57,120 nt of DNA from an uncultured Verrucomicrobiota bacterium (GTDB lineage Bacteria > Verrucomicrobiota > Verrucomicrobiia > Limisphaerales > UBA9464), in assembly GCA_903907925.1 (NCBI GenBank), contig CAIVQB010000004.1, forward strand, positions 1 through 57,120. The letters are read 5' to 3'. Below are positions 17,709 through 25,539 of the stretch, one piece after another (the stretch's first letter is position 1; every line of letters starts with the position of its first letter). The position numbers were made by a program, and so were the translations under genes. The notes beneath the pieces are model-generated. The model was given only the letters and a program-made list of their open reading frames with translations. It had not been told where the DNA came from and did not search any database.

Positions 17709-17976
17709 CGGTGCATTCCAGCCAGCCCCTGTCGCCGGCAGGTCGTGCACGGCGCATCCGGAGCGCCGGCATCCTGCCGGCCAGTTTGAAATCCAAACGC
17801 CGTCGAAAACCTCCTCGCCGCCAGGATGGCAGCGCTCCCAGTCGGAGTCTTCGTGTTGTTCCAATAGGCCGACAGCCAAACACCTCCCCGGACGTGCGGT
17901 TTTTCCAGGAAATCGACAGGCAGGTTGTGCGGCGGCGTTCCGGTGCTAGCGTTCCCGCGGCGTTGACCCGACTCCC
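17709..17976. repeat. Intergenic inverted pair of the dispersed repeat
   Basis: Positions 17760-17782 (minus orientation) and 17817-17841 (plus orientation) are two copies of the GCCGGCAGGATGCCAGCG-type repeat facing each other across about 35 bases. Transcripts could fold into a long imperfect stem. Nothing coding is seen. Confidence 0.65.
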
Positions 17977-19584
17977 ATGACTTCCCCCTCGAATCCGCGG
18001 CGCGGCCACCGGCTCGCCATTCCCATCACTGTCTGGCTGCTGGTCGTCGTGGCCAGCATCGGCCTCCGTTTGCAGTCCGATCTGGAACGCAACTTCCTAA
18101 GTTGGATGCAGTCGGGCCTCATCCTCCTCGGTCTGATTTTCACCGCAGTTTGGTTCGTCTTCCTGAGCCGGTTTCGTTGGACCACCCGGCTGGTTTCGAT
18201 CGTGGCCGCCGTCGCTGCGGTCTGGGGATTCAGCCGGATGGTCCGGATTGATGGTGCCGCCGATGGACGCGGTCTGCCCCGATGGGTGTGGGTGTGGGCG
18301 AAACCTCGATCCGGTCCGGTGACTCCGTCCGCGGTCATCACTCCCGCCCCGGTGGCCGCGGCCAAGGATGGCCCGGTCGCGTCACAGAGTTTCGCCGCGG
18401 TTCCCCAGTATTTTGGACCGAATCGCGATGGAATTATCTTGGGAGCTCGATTGTCCACCGATTGGGGTTCCAACCCGCCGCGCCAACTGTGGCGTCAACC
18501 CGTCGGAGCCGGTTGGTCCGGGTTCTCCAGCGTCAACGGTCGGCTGTTCACCCACGAGCAGTTCGGACCGGACGAGTGTGTGACTTGTTACGATCTGCTG
18601 TCCGGACGCCGCATCTGGTCGCACACCAATCATGTCCGATTCTTCCAATGGCAGGCCGGTGAGGGACCGCATGACACGCCGACGATCTTTGATGGCCGGG
18701 TCTACACCCACGGCGCAACCGGTGTCTTGACCTGTGTCGATGCCGAATCCGGTCACCTCGTCTGGTCGCGTTCGGTGCTGGACGAGAACCAGCTTCCCAA
18801 CCTGATGTGGGCGGTGAGCGATTCGCCGCTTGTCACCGAAACCCAGGTCGTGGTCTCGGGCGGCGCGACCAATCGCTGCTCGCTGTTGTCCTTCGATCGG
18901 ATGACTGGGAAACCGTTGTGGCAGGCCGGCACCGACCAGGCCAGTTACGCCTCCCCGATGCTCGCCACGCTGGCGGGAAAATCGGTGATTCTCTCGGTCA
19001 ACGCCGCGTCCTTCACCGCCCATGATCCGGACGATGGCCATGTCCTGCTGGACTACCACTGGGCCACTGTTAATTGGCCCAAGGCGGCACAGCCGGTTCT
19101 TGTGGGCGGGGATCGCGTCTTTCTTTCCGCCGGCTATGGGGTTGGCTGCGTGCTTCTTCAAGTGCGCGTGGGCACCGACGGCCAATGGACCGCCACCGAA
19201 GTTTGGAAGACGAAGACGATGAAGACGCAGTTCAACAGCGCGGCGTTGCGGGATGGATTCTTGTACGGCTTGGACGACGGACTCCTGGCCTGTGTCGACG
19301 TCGCGACCGGTCAGCGAAAGTGGAAGGATGGACATTACGGATCCGGCCAGACGCTCCTCGTGGACGACTTGGTGATCGTCCAGAACGAAGCGGGATCTGT
19401 GCATCTGGCCCAGGCGCATCCGGATGGATTCAAGGAATTCGGCAGCATTCCGGTGTTCGATTCCAAGACGTGGAATCACCCGCTGGTCGTCGGGCATTAC
19501 CTGGTGGTCCGAAACGATCGCGAGGCCGCCTGTTTCGATCTGCCCGTGCGCCCCGCCGCCGGAGCCGCCGCGGGCGGTCCGTAA
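17977..19584 (+). CDS. Membrane-anchored PQQ-type beta-propeller protein
   Basis: A 535-residue protein with three N-terminal hydrophobic segments (about 15-32, 47-66 and 72-89), then a periplasmic-type linker and a PQQ-like propeller from about residue 140 (VPQYFGPNRDGI...; CYDLLSGRRIWSH, VDAESGHLVWSR, FDRMTGKPLWQAG, VDVATGQRKWKDG). It is a paralogue of the protein encoded at 48829-50427: both have the three-helix anchor and the same propeller opening and blade order. True quinoprotein active-site residues are not evident. It may be a sensor, scaffold or assembly factor at the membrane (inference). ATG 17977 follows a C-rich tract. Confidence 0.82.
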   Translation: MTSPSNPRRGHRLAIPITVWLLVVVASIGLRLQSDLERNFLSWMQSGLILLGLIFTAVWFVFLSRFRWTTRLVSIVAAVAAVWGFSRMVRIDGAADGRGLPRWVWVWAKPRSGPVTPSAVITPAPVAAAKDGPVASQSFAAVPQYFGPNRDGIILGARLSTDWGSNPPRQLWRQPVGAGWSGFSSVNGRLFTHEQFGPDECVTCYDLLSGRRIWSHTNHVRFFQWQAGEGPHDTPTIFDGRVYTHGATGVLTCVDAESGHLVWSRSVLDENQLPNLMWAVSDSPLVTETQVVVSGGATNRCSLLSFDRMTGKPLWQAGTDQASYASPMLATLAGKSVILSVNAASFTAHDPDDGHVLLDYHWATVNWPKAAQPVLVGGDRVFLSAGYGVGCVLLQVRVGTDGQWTATEVWKTKTMKTQFNSAALRDGFLYGLDDGLLACVDVATGQRKWKDGHYGSGQTLLVDDLVIVQNEAGSVHLAQAHPDGFKEFGSIPVFDSKTWNHPLVVGHYLVVRNDREAACFDLPVRPAAGAAAGGP

Positions 19585-19897
19585 GTTGCCCAAAGGCCAG
19601 TCCAACCGTGGAGGGCGCGGTTCCACCCGCGCCCCAATCCATCGCGAACCGGGCGAAAGGATAACCCCGTATTCCAACCCACGACCCGCGGCCAACATAC
19701 CCGCAACGAAAACGTAGATGGGGCTCGGGTGGAATCGAAGGGGATGAAAATCCGGGGCCGGACCGAACCTTGGGCGATGCCCAAGGCTGGTATGGTCTGG
19801 GCCTTTGGCCCTCAATGCCACCCGCCTCCCAACTTCCGTCTGGCCGGTGGCCTCAGTTTTACCTATTTTCCGCGCTCCGTTTCGCCCAGCGCATTCC
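19585..19897. repeat. 313-base gene-free stretch with two dispersed repeats
   Basis: Positions 19610-19646 are an inverted copy of the repeat at 8633-8670. Positions 19768-19797 hold a perfect hairpin (CCTTGGGC-GAT-GCCCAAGG) followed by CTGGTATGG, the same tail that follows the hairpin at 15074-15093. No gene is supported; the open frame upstream of alaS from 19805 is not coding by the start evidence. Confidence 0.6.
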
Positions 19898-22672
19898 ATG
19901 ATCACGTCCGCCCAGATCCGCCAGAGCTACCTCGATTTCTTCAGATCGAAGCAGCATACCCTCGTCACCAGCTCCAGCCTGATGCCGGACAGCCCGAACC
20001 TGCTGTTCACCAACGCCGGAATGAACCAGTTCGTGCCGATCTTCCTCGGCGAACGGAAAGCCGATGTTTCCAAATGGGCGGGAGCCATCCCCGGCAGCGA
20101 TACACGCGCGGCCGACACCCAGAAATGCATCCGCGCCGGCGGCAAGCACAACGATCTCGATGACGTCGGACTGGACACTTATCACCACACCTTTTTCGAG
20201 ATGCTGGGGAATTGGTCCTTCGGCGATTATTTCAAGAAGGAAGCCATCGATTGGGCGTGGGAACTGGTGGTTGGCATCTGGAAATTCCAGCCGCAACGGG
20301 TCTACGCCACGATCTACAATCCCGACAAATCGAAGGGCGATCCGAGCGATCGCGACGAGGAAGCCTGGGGCTATTGGGCCGAAAAATTCCGCAGCGTGGG
20401 ACTCGATCCCGCGGTCCACATCGTCAACGGCAACAAGAAGGACAACTTCTGGATGATGGGCGACACCGGGCCCTGCGGTCCGTGCTCGGAACTCCACATC
20501 GACCTCACCCCGAACGGCGATACCAAGGGCGCTTTGGTCAATAAGGGCAGCCCGGATTGCATCGAGATCTGGAACCTGGTGTTCATCCAGTTCAATGCCA
20601 ACCCGGACGGCACCTTCTCGCCACTGCCGGCCAAACATGTCGACACCGGCATGGGCTTCGAGCGCGTCACCAGCATCATTCAGGGGACCAAGGAATTCTC
20701 CGATTTCGCCAACGCCCGGATTTCCAATTACGAGACCGACATCTTCCGGCCGATCTTCGACGAGATCGAGAAACACAGCGGGAAGAAGTACGGCTCGACG
20801 CTGCCCAAGCCGGGCAGCACCGGGGACACCGAACAGGAGAAGATTGACGTGGCCTTCCGCGTCATCGCCGATCATATCCGCACCCTGAGCTTCGCGGTGG
20901 CGGACGGCATCCAGCCCGGCAACAACGACCGCAACTACGTCCTGCGCCGCATCCTGCGTCGCGCGGTGCGGTACGGTCGGACGCTGGGATTCAAGGAACC
21001 GTTCTTCTATAAATTGGTCGACGTACTGGCCCGGACCATGGGCGATGTGTTCCCGGAGATTCGGACGAAGCAGCAGCATGTGAAGGACGTGCTGAAGTTG
21101 GAAGAGGAGGCGTTTAATAAGACCTTGGATCGGGGAATTGAGCTATTTGTCACGATGTGCAGGGCGAACAAATTGCCCGGAAACACTGGTTTTGTTGTGC
21201 CCGGAAAAGGCAACTGGTTAAAGGCCACCGAAGTGCCGAGTTGGGTCGCCTTTGAACTTTACGACACCTACGGCTTCCCGCTCGATCTCACCGAGCTCAT
21301 GGCCCGTGAACACGGTCTGAAAGTCGACACGGCCGGCTTTGAAACGTTGATGAACGAGCAACGCGCCCGCGCCCGCGCTGCTCAAAAGAAAACCGTCATC
21401 GAGCTCTCCCAAATCGAGACTCAAACCCCGACCCGCTTCCTCGGCTACGACGCCTTGGAAACGGAAGCGACTGTGTTGGAAGTGGTCGGTCTCAAGGATA
21501 AGACAGCGGTGATTCTCGACGCGTCCACCTGCTACGCTGAGATGGGTGGTCAGGTGGGCGATTCGGGTGAACTCACCGGTTCCGGTCAGCTCTGGCGGAT
21601 CGGCACGACCCAAAAGAGCGGCAACACCTGGCTCCATTTCATCGAGAGCGCCGACGCACCGACGGTGGGACAATCCGTGCGGCTGTCCGTCGACGCCCCA
21701 CGCCGTGCCGCCATTCAGCGGCATCACACCGTCACCCATTTGCTTCACTGGGCGTTGCATGAAGTGGCCAGTCAGGACGCCTCGCAGAAGGGTTCATCGG
21801 TCACGCCGGAGAAGTTGACCTTCGATTTCAACAGCGCGCCGTTGACCCCGCAGCAGGTGGCCGACATTGAGCGGTTGGTGAACGAGCGAATCCTGGAAAA
21901 CGCCGGGGTGAGCTGGTCCGAAGTGCCCTATGCCGAGATCAAGGGCCGCAAGGACGTGATGCAGTTCTTCGGCGACAAATACGGCGACGTGGTCCGCGTG
22001 GTGCAGATCGGCGGACAGGCCGGGAAGCTCGACGGCTACGACATGGAATTGTGCGGCGGAACGCATACCCGGGCGACGGGCGAGATCGGTCAGTTCCGCA
22101 TTCTCAGTGAGGCGGCGGTGTCGGCCGGTGTTCGGCGGATTGAAGCCGTGGCCGGTTTGTCGGCCTTCGACAAGGCGCGCGGCGACGAGGCCTTGATCCG
22201 GGCGTTGGCGGGTCGGTTGAACAGTCCGCTGGCCGAACTGGAAAAGAAGGTGGAGAACCTTTTGGCGCATCAGAAGGAGCTGGAGAAGGCTCTCAAAGCG
22301 GCGGCGCAACGAGAGGCGTCGGGCCGGGCGCAGGAATTGTTGTCGCGGGTGGAGACGTTGAATGGCGTCCCGGCAGTGATCGCGAATCTGGGCGAAGCCG
22401 ACGGCGACACCCTGCAAATCGTGGCCGACGCGTTGAAGAGCCAGTTCAAGGGTCTGATCGTGTTGGGCGGCCACAGCGGCGGCGCGGTGGCCTTGGTGGC
22501 GGCGGTGACCTCCGAGTTCACCGCGAAGGTTCAGGCTGGAAAAGTGATCCAAACCATCGCCCCAATCGTGGGTGGCAAGGGTGGTGGAAAACCCGACAAC
22601 GCCCGTGGTGGCGGCAAGGATGCCGGCAAGCTCGACGAAGCCCTGGCGAAGGCCCGGACATTGCTGGGCTGA
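19898..22672 (+). CDS. alaS: Alanyl-tRNA synthetase
   Basis: A 924-residue class II aminoacyl-tRNA synthetase charging tRNA-Ala, slightly above the usual 870-880 residues. Order of parts: catalytic domain (MITSAQIRQSYLDFFRSKQH, then FTNAGMNQF, HHTFFEMLGNWSFGDYFKKEAI), tRNA-recognition helices, and an editing domain with HHTVTHLLHWALHEV and CGGTHTRATGEIG as zinc ligands. Last comes a C-Ala domain with a glycine-rich end (GGKGGGKPDNARGGGKDAG). The frame is open upstream to 19805, but the family starts at the Met at 19898. No T-box or attenuator was seen upstream. Confidence 0.98.
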   Translation: MITSAQIRQSYLDFFRSKQHTLVTSSSLMPDSPNLLFTNAGMNQFVPIFLGERKADVSKWAGAIPGSDTRAADTQKCIRAGGKHNDLDDVGLDTYHHTFFEMLGNWSFGDYFKKEAIDWAWELVVGIWKFQPQRVYATIYNPDKSKGDPSDRDEEAWGYWAEKFRSVGLDPAVHIVNGNKKDNFWMMGDTGPCGPCSELHIDLTPNGDTKGALVNKGSPDCIEIWNLVFIQFNANPDGTFSPLPAKHVDTGMGFERVTSIIQGTKEFSDFANARISNYETDIFRPIFDEIEKHSGKKYGSTLPKPGSTGDTEQEKIDVAFRVIADHIRTLSFAVADGIQPGNNDRNYVLRRILRRAVRYGRTLGFKEPFFYKLVDVLARTMGDVFPEIRTKQQHVKDVLKLEEEAFNKTLDRGIELFVTMCRANKLPGNTGFVVPGKGNWLKATEVPSWVAFELYDTYGFPLDLTELMAREHGLKVDTAGFETLMNEQRARARAAQKKTVIELSQIETQTPTRFLGYDALETEATVLEVVGLKDKTAVILDASTCYAEMGGQVGDSGELTGSGQLWRIGTTQKSGNTWLHFIESADAPTVGQSVRLSVDAPRRAAIQRHHTVTHLLHWALHEVASQDASQKGSSVTPEKLTFDFNSAPLTPQQVADIERLVNERILENAGVSWSEVPYAEIKGRKDVMQFFGDKYGDVVRVVQIGGQAGKLDGYDMELCGGTHTRATGEIGQFRILSEAAVSAGVRRIEAVAGLSAFDKARGDEALIRALAGRLNSPLAELEKKVENLLAHQKELEKALKAAAQREASGRAQELLSRVETLNGVPAVIANLGEADGDTLQIVADALKSQFKGLIVLGGHSGGAVALVAAVTSEFTAKVQAGKVIQTIAPIVGGKGGGKPDNARGGGKDAGKLDEALAKARTLLG

Positions 22673-22763
22673 GCGGACCAGGGGCGCCGAAACCCGGCAA
22701 ATGTCACTGCATCGGCTTCGCTGTTGGCGTTGGCGGAATTCTTGCTTAGATTCCGGCACTCTG

Positions 22764-24296
22764 ATGAATGTGAATTATCGATCGGTGTTTCGATGGCTCG
22801 TGCTGGCTTTCTGGATAGGTGCCTTCGGATCGGTCCACGGCCAGATCAACCGGATCACCGTCGACTACGACCTGCCGTCGCCGGTTGCGGACGGTGTTTC
22901 GGTCTATTCCATTGGCAACGGAATCATCCGGGAAGCTGATGGCAGCCTGACCGTGGCCTACGTGCGGAATCATCCGTTTGGCTCTCAGCAAAGTCCCAAT
23001 TTCATTTACCTGGCCCGCAGTCTTGATGCCGGTGCGCACTGGACGTTCACCCGGACCGACAATTTCAGCTTCGCGGCCCGAGCCGACTGCTTCATTCGCC
23101 TGCCCGCGGGGGGCTACGGTCTGGCGATGACCGATGACAACCGGGCCTATGTCAACCGTTCGTACGATGAGCAGACCTGGTTGCCGCTGGACGGCACGTC
23201 CGAGCTCGGCCAGGTGTATCCGATGGCCTCCACGACGTTGACCTTTGGAACGGCGCTGGATGTGGACGCTTCCGGGAAGCAGCATCTGGCCTACACCCGA
23301 ACCTTCGATGCCGGCGACAAGCCCTTCAACATCGGTTATCGCAGTTCCACCAATGGCGGCACCAATTGGTCGGCGGAGATCGACGTAACGGGAATACCCC
23401 ATGACTTCGCCAGCCAAGGCTTCGGAGCGTTGTACCCCACGTTGACCACCGGTCCGGATGGAAAGGTGTTCATCGCATTCAGTCATTGGTACGTCACCAA
23501 CATCGTCACGGCCACGGCCACCAACGCGGTCCACTACAACATCCCGGAAATGGTGACCTTTGACGGGACCCGCTGGCTTCCCCCGCAGGCGATTGGAGAC
23601 GGCAGCATCGGGTGGTATTCCTATCCCACGCTGTGCACCGATGCCGCGGGGAACCTGCATATCGCCCACGTTCAACACCCGGGTCAGAGCGCGGCCGGCC
23701 GGGTGATTTACCGCAAGATGCCCCGGGGTGGAACGGCGTTGACCGATCCAATCTTCGTGTCCCCGGCCACCAACAACGTGGCCAATTTTTCAATGGGAGT
23801 GTTCGAATCAGATTCCGTGGTGGTCGCCTGGGACGATTACGAAACGGCGACTTCGGTGTATCACGGGGTTTACGCCGCCGGATCACCGGACGGCTTCCAG
23901 CGCACTATTGCGGTCTCGACTCCTGGAGCCACAGCCCGCACCCCGTCGGTTCGACGTCGTCTTGGAGCGTTCAACGAGCCGACCCGGATGGATGTCGCTT
24001 GGGTCGAGAACGATGCTGTGACCGATCCCAACCTGCAGTTTGACCGCCTGATGTATGCCGATTTGGGTCCGGTGCTGCCGCGCGCGATCGTGCTTTCGCT
24101 GCAACGAAAACCCACCGGGGCGGATCTTCAGTTCACCGGGGTCAATGGCCGGTCCTACCAGGTGCAATCCTCTGCCGATCTCTCGGCCTGGACGCCATTG
24201 GGGGCGGCGGTGAACGGAACGGGGAGTGTCACGACGATCCAGGTGACCGTCTCGGCTGCTGCGGCCTACTACCGGTTGGCGGATGTGACGCCTTGA
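22764..24296 (+). CDS. Secreted BNR/sialidase-like propeller protein with shared C-terminal module
   Basis: A 510-residue exported protein. MNVNYRSVFRWLVLAFWIGAFGS is the signal region, followed by GQINRITVDYDLPSP. The body has Asp-box-like repeats (SLDAGAHWTFTRT, SYDEQTWLPL, STNGGTNWSAEI), suggesting a BNR-type six-bladed propeller, perhaps glycan-binding or sialidase-like; catalytic residues were not identified. The last 70 residues form a beta-rich module with RSYQVQSSADLSAWTPLG and the ending AYYRLADVTP. This module recurs at the C-termini of the proteins encoded at 37986, 41059 and 43915. ATG 22764 was chosen because it directly precedes the signal peptide. Confidence 0.75.
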   Translation: MNVNYRSVFRWLVLAFWIGAFGSVHGQINRITVDYDLPSPVADGVSVYSIGNGIIREADGSLTVAYVRNHPFGSQQSPNFIYLARSLDAGAHWTFTRTDNFSFAARADCFIRLPAGGYGLAMTDDNRAYVNRSYDEQTWLPLDGTSELGQVYPMASTTLTFGTALDVDASGKQHLAYTRTFDAGDKPFNIGYRSSTNGGTNWSAEIDVTGIPHDFASQGFGALYPTLTTGPDGKVFIAFSHWYVTNIVTATATNAVHYNIPEMVTFDGTRWLPPQAIGDGSIGWYSYPTLCTDAAGNLHIAHVQHPGQSAAGRVIYRKMPRGGTALTDPIFVSPATNNVANFSMGVFESDSVVVAWDDYETATSVYHGVYAAGSPDGFQRTIAVSTPGATARTPSVRRRLGAFNEPTRMDVAWVENDAVTDPNLQFDRLMYADLGPVLPRAIVLSLQRKPTGADLQFTGVNGRSYQVQSSADLSAWTPLGAAVNGTGSVTTIQVTVSAAAAYYRLADVTP

Positions 24297-24483
24297 GTTG
24301 AAGGAAAGCGGTTAAAGAGTGAAGGAGTTGAAGGGTTGAAGAGGGGGACGCGGAAGTGCGGGGTGGAATCCGTCCGTCCACTGCGGCTCACCGGGAGGTT
24401 CGCCCTACCGAGGAGGAGTTCCGCGTTCACGCGGGCGACGGGGAATTTCATTTTCCCTCTGAAGTATTCCGTCTGGCTGGGCT

Positions 24484-24891
24484 TTAGCCGACGAATCGCG
24501 ATCGGATTTCCGGGGTGGGGATCAGGCAGGACTCGTTCCGGCCGAACCAGCGGTAGCGATTCCGGGCGATGAAGTCGTAGACTGGATCTCGTAGCGCCCG
24601 CGGGATCCATTTCAGAGCCGCAGCCAGCTTCCAGATTCCGCCGCATCGGATCAGAACCTCCAGGGCGGCGTCGCTCCGGAGCAGCGCCCGTCCGCCGGTG
24701 ATCATCATGAAACTGGGGAGGACGGCGGGGTCGAGTCCGTGCTTCCGGTACAATTCCTGTCCGAGGGGCGATTGAATGGACGCAAATCGGAACGCGCCGG
24801 AGCGGTCGTGGCGAATGATGAACTGGATGGAGGCAGCGCAGAGATTGCAGACGCCGTCGTAGAGGACGAGAGGGTCTGGAATCGAATTCAT
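24484..24891 (-). CDS. DCC-family thiol-disulfide oxidoreductase (DUF393, YuxK-like)
   Basis: A 135-residue protein with the signature VLYDGVCNLCAASIQFIIRHD near the N-terminus, giving the family's D-x-x-C-x-x-C motif, followed by FASIQSPLGQELYRKHGLDP and the C-terminal RNRYRWFGRNESC. Length and motif order match the DCC family, whose members are thought to be thioredoxin-like oxidoreductases. It is a single gene on the minus strand between the BNR-like gene and rnpB. The ATG is at 24889-24891. Confidence 0.92.
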   Translation of the reverse strand: MNSIPDPLVLYDGVCNLCAASIQFIIRHDRSGAFRFASIQSPLGQELYRKHGLDPAVLPSFMMITGGRALLRSDAALEVLIRCGGIWKLAAALKWIPRALRDPVYDFIARNRYRWFGRNESCLIPTPEIRSRFVG

Positions 24892-25042
24892 GATGGCAGG
24901 GCGAGTTTCGATCTGAATCGATCGAAGCGCAAACCGAATGCCGACCCGACCCGAACTCCGGGGCCGGACGGGTATTCGTGCCCGAGTGTTTTGGGGGTGG
25001 GATCCGGCTTTTCATTTCGTCCTGATCAACTAGGCTCGGAGC

Positions 25043-25455
25043 GGTCTTGGAAGAGCGGGTGATCGCTCGGGGCGTGAGCCTCGGGAGGAAAGTCCGAACT
25101 CCACAGGGCGCGATGCTGAGGAAACCGGTTGCACCGGACGAAAGTTCGGGAACGCCGGCATGACCGCAGGCGCTTCGGGTGAAAGCCCGTTGCGACAGAC
25201 AGTGCCACAGAAAACAAACCGCCGGCGGTCGCAAGGCCGCAGGTCAGGGTGAAAAGGCGGGGTAAGAGCCCACCGCCCGCATTGCGAAATGCGGGGCACG
25301 GAAAACCTCATCGGGAGCAAGGCCAAATAGGGGACCCTGGACGGCCCGTCCATGCCGGCGAAAGCTGGCGGGTCCCGGGTATCGGCTGCTGAGACAAATG
25401 ATCGCCGCGTTCCGAAAGGGACGAACAGAACTCGGCTTACAGCTCTTCCAAGACC
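25043..25455 (+). ncRNA. rnpB: RNase P RNA, bacterial type A
   Basis: The catalytic RNA of RNase P, which matures tRNA 5' ends. The universally conserved blocks are present in order: GAGGAAAGTCCG at 25085-25096, ACAGAAA at 25207-25213, GAGCAAGGCCAAATAGG near 25315, and AGACAAATGATCGCC at 25392-25406. The end GGCTTACAG closes the core. The 5' strand GGTCTTGGAAGAGC (25043-25056) pairs perfectly with GCTCTTCCAAGACC (25442-25455), giving a 14-bp P1 helix that fixes both ends. It lies 84 bases upstream of recG. No clear promoter or terminator was recognised. Confidence 0.97.
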
Positions 25456-25539
25456 ATTTACCCCCGGCGGCCGGACGGTCCCGCGGGTGCCCCTACGCAC
25501 AGGATTGGCCTTCGCAGTGGGTCCTGTCACTTTCGCCGC

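Noticed and set aside
24297-24483. Short ORF 24336-24572 and repeat-like AAGGAGTTGAAGGGTTGAAG string as a gene
   Set aside because: No signal, motif or plausible start; the string is a degenerate purine tract and the ORF overlaps the DCC gene antisense.
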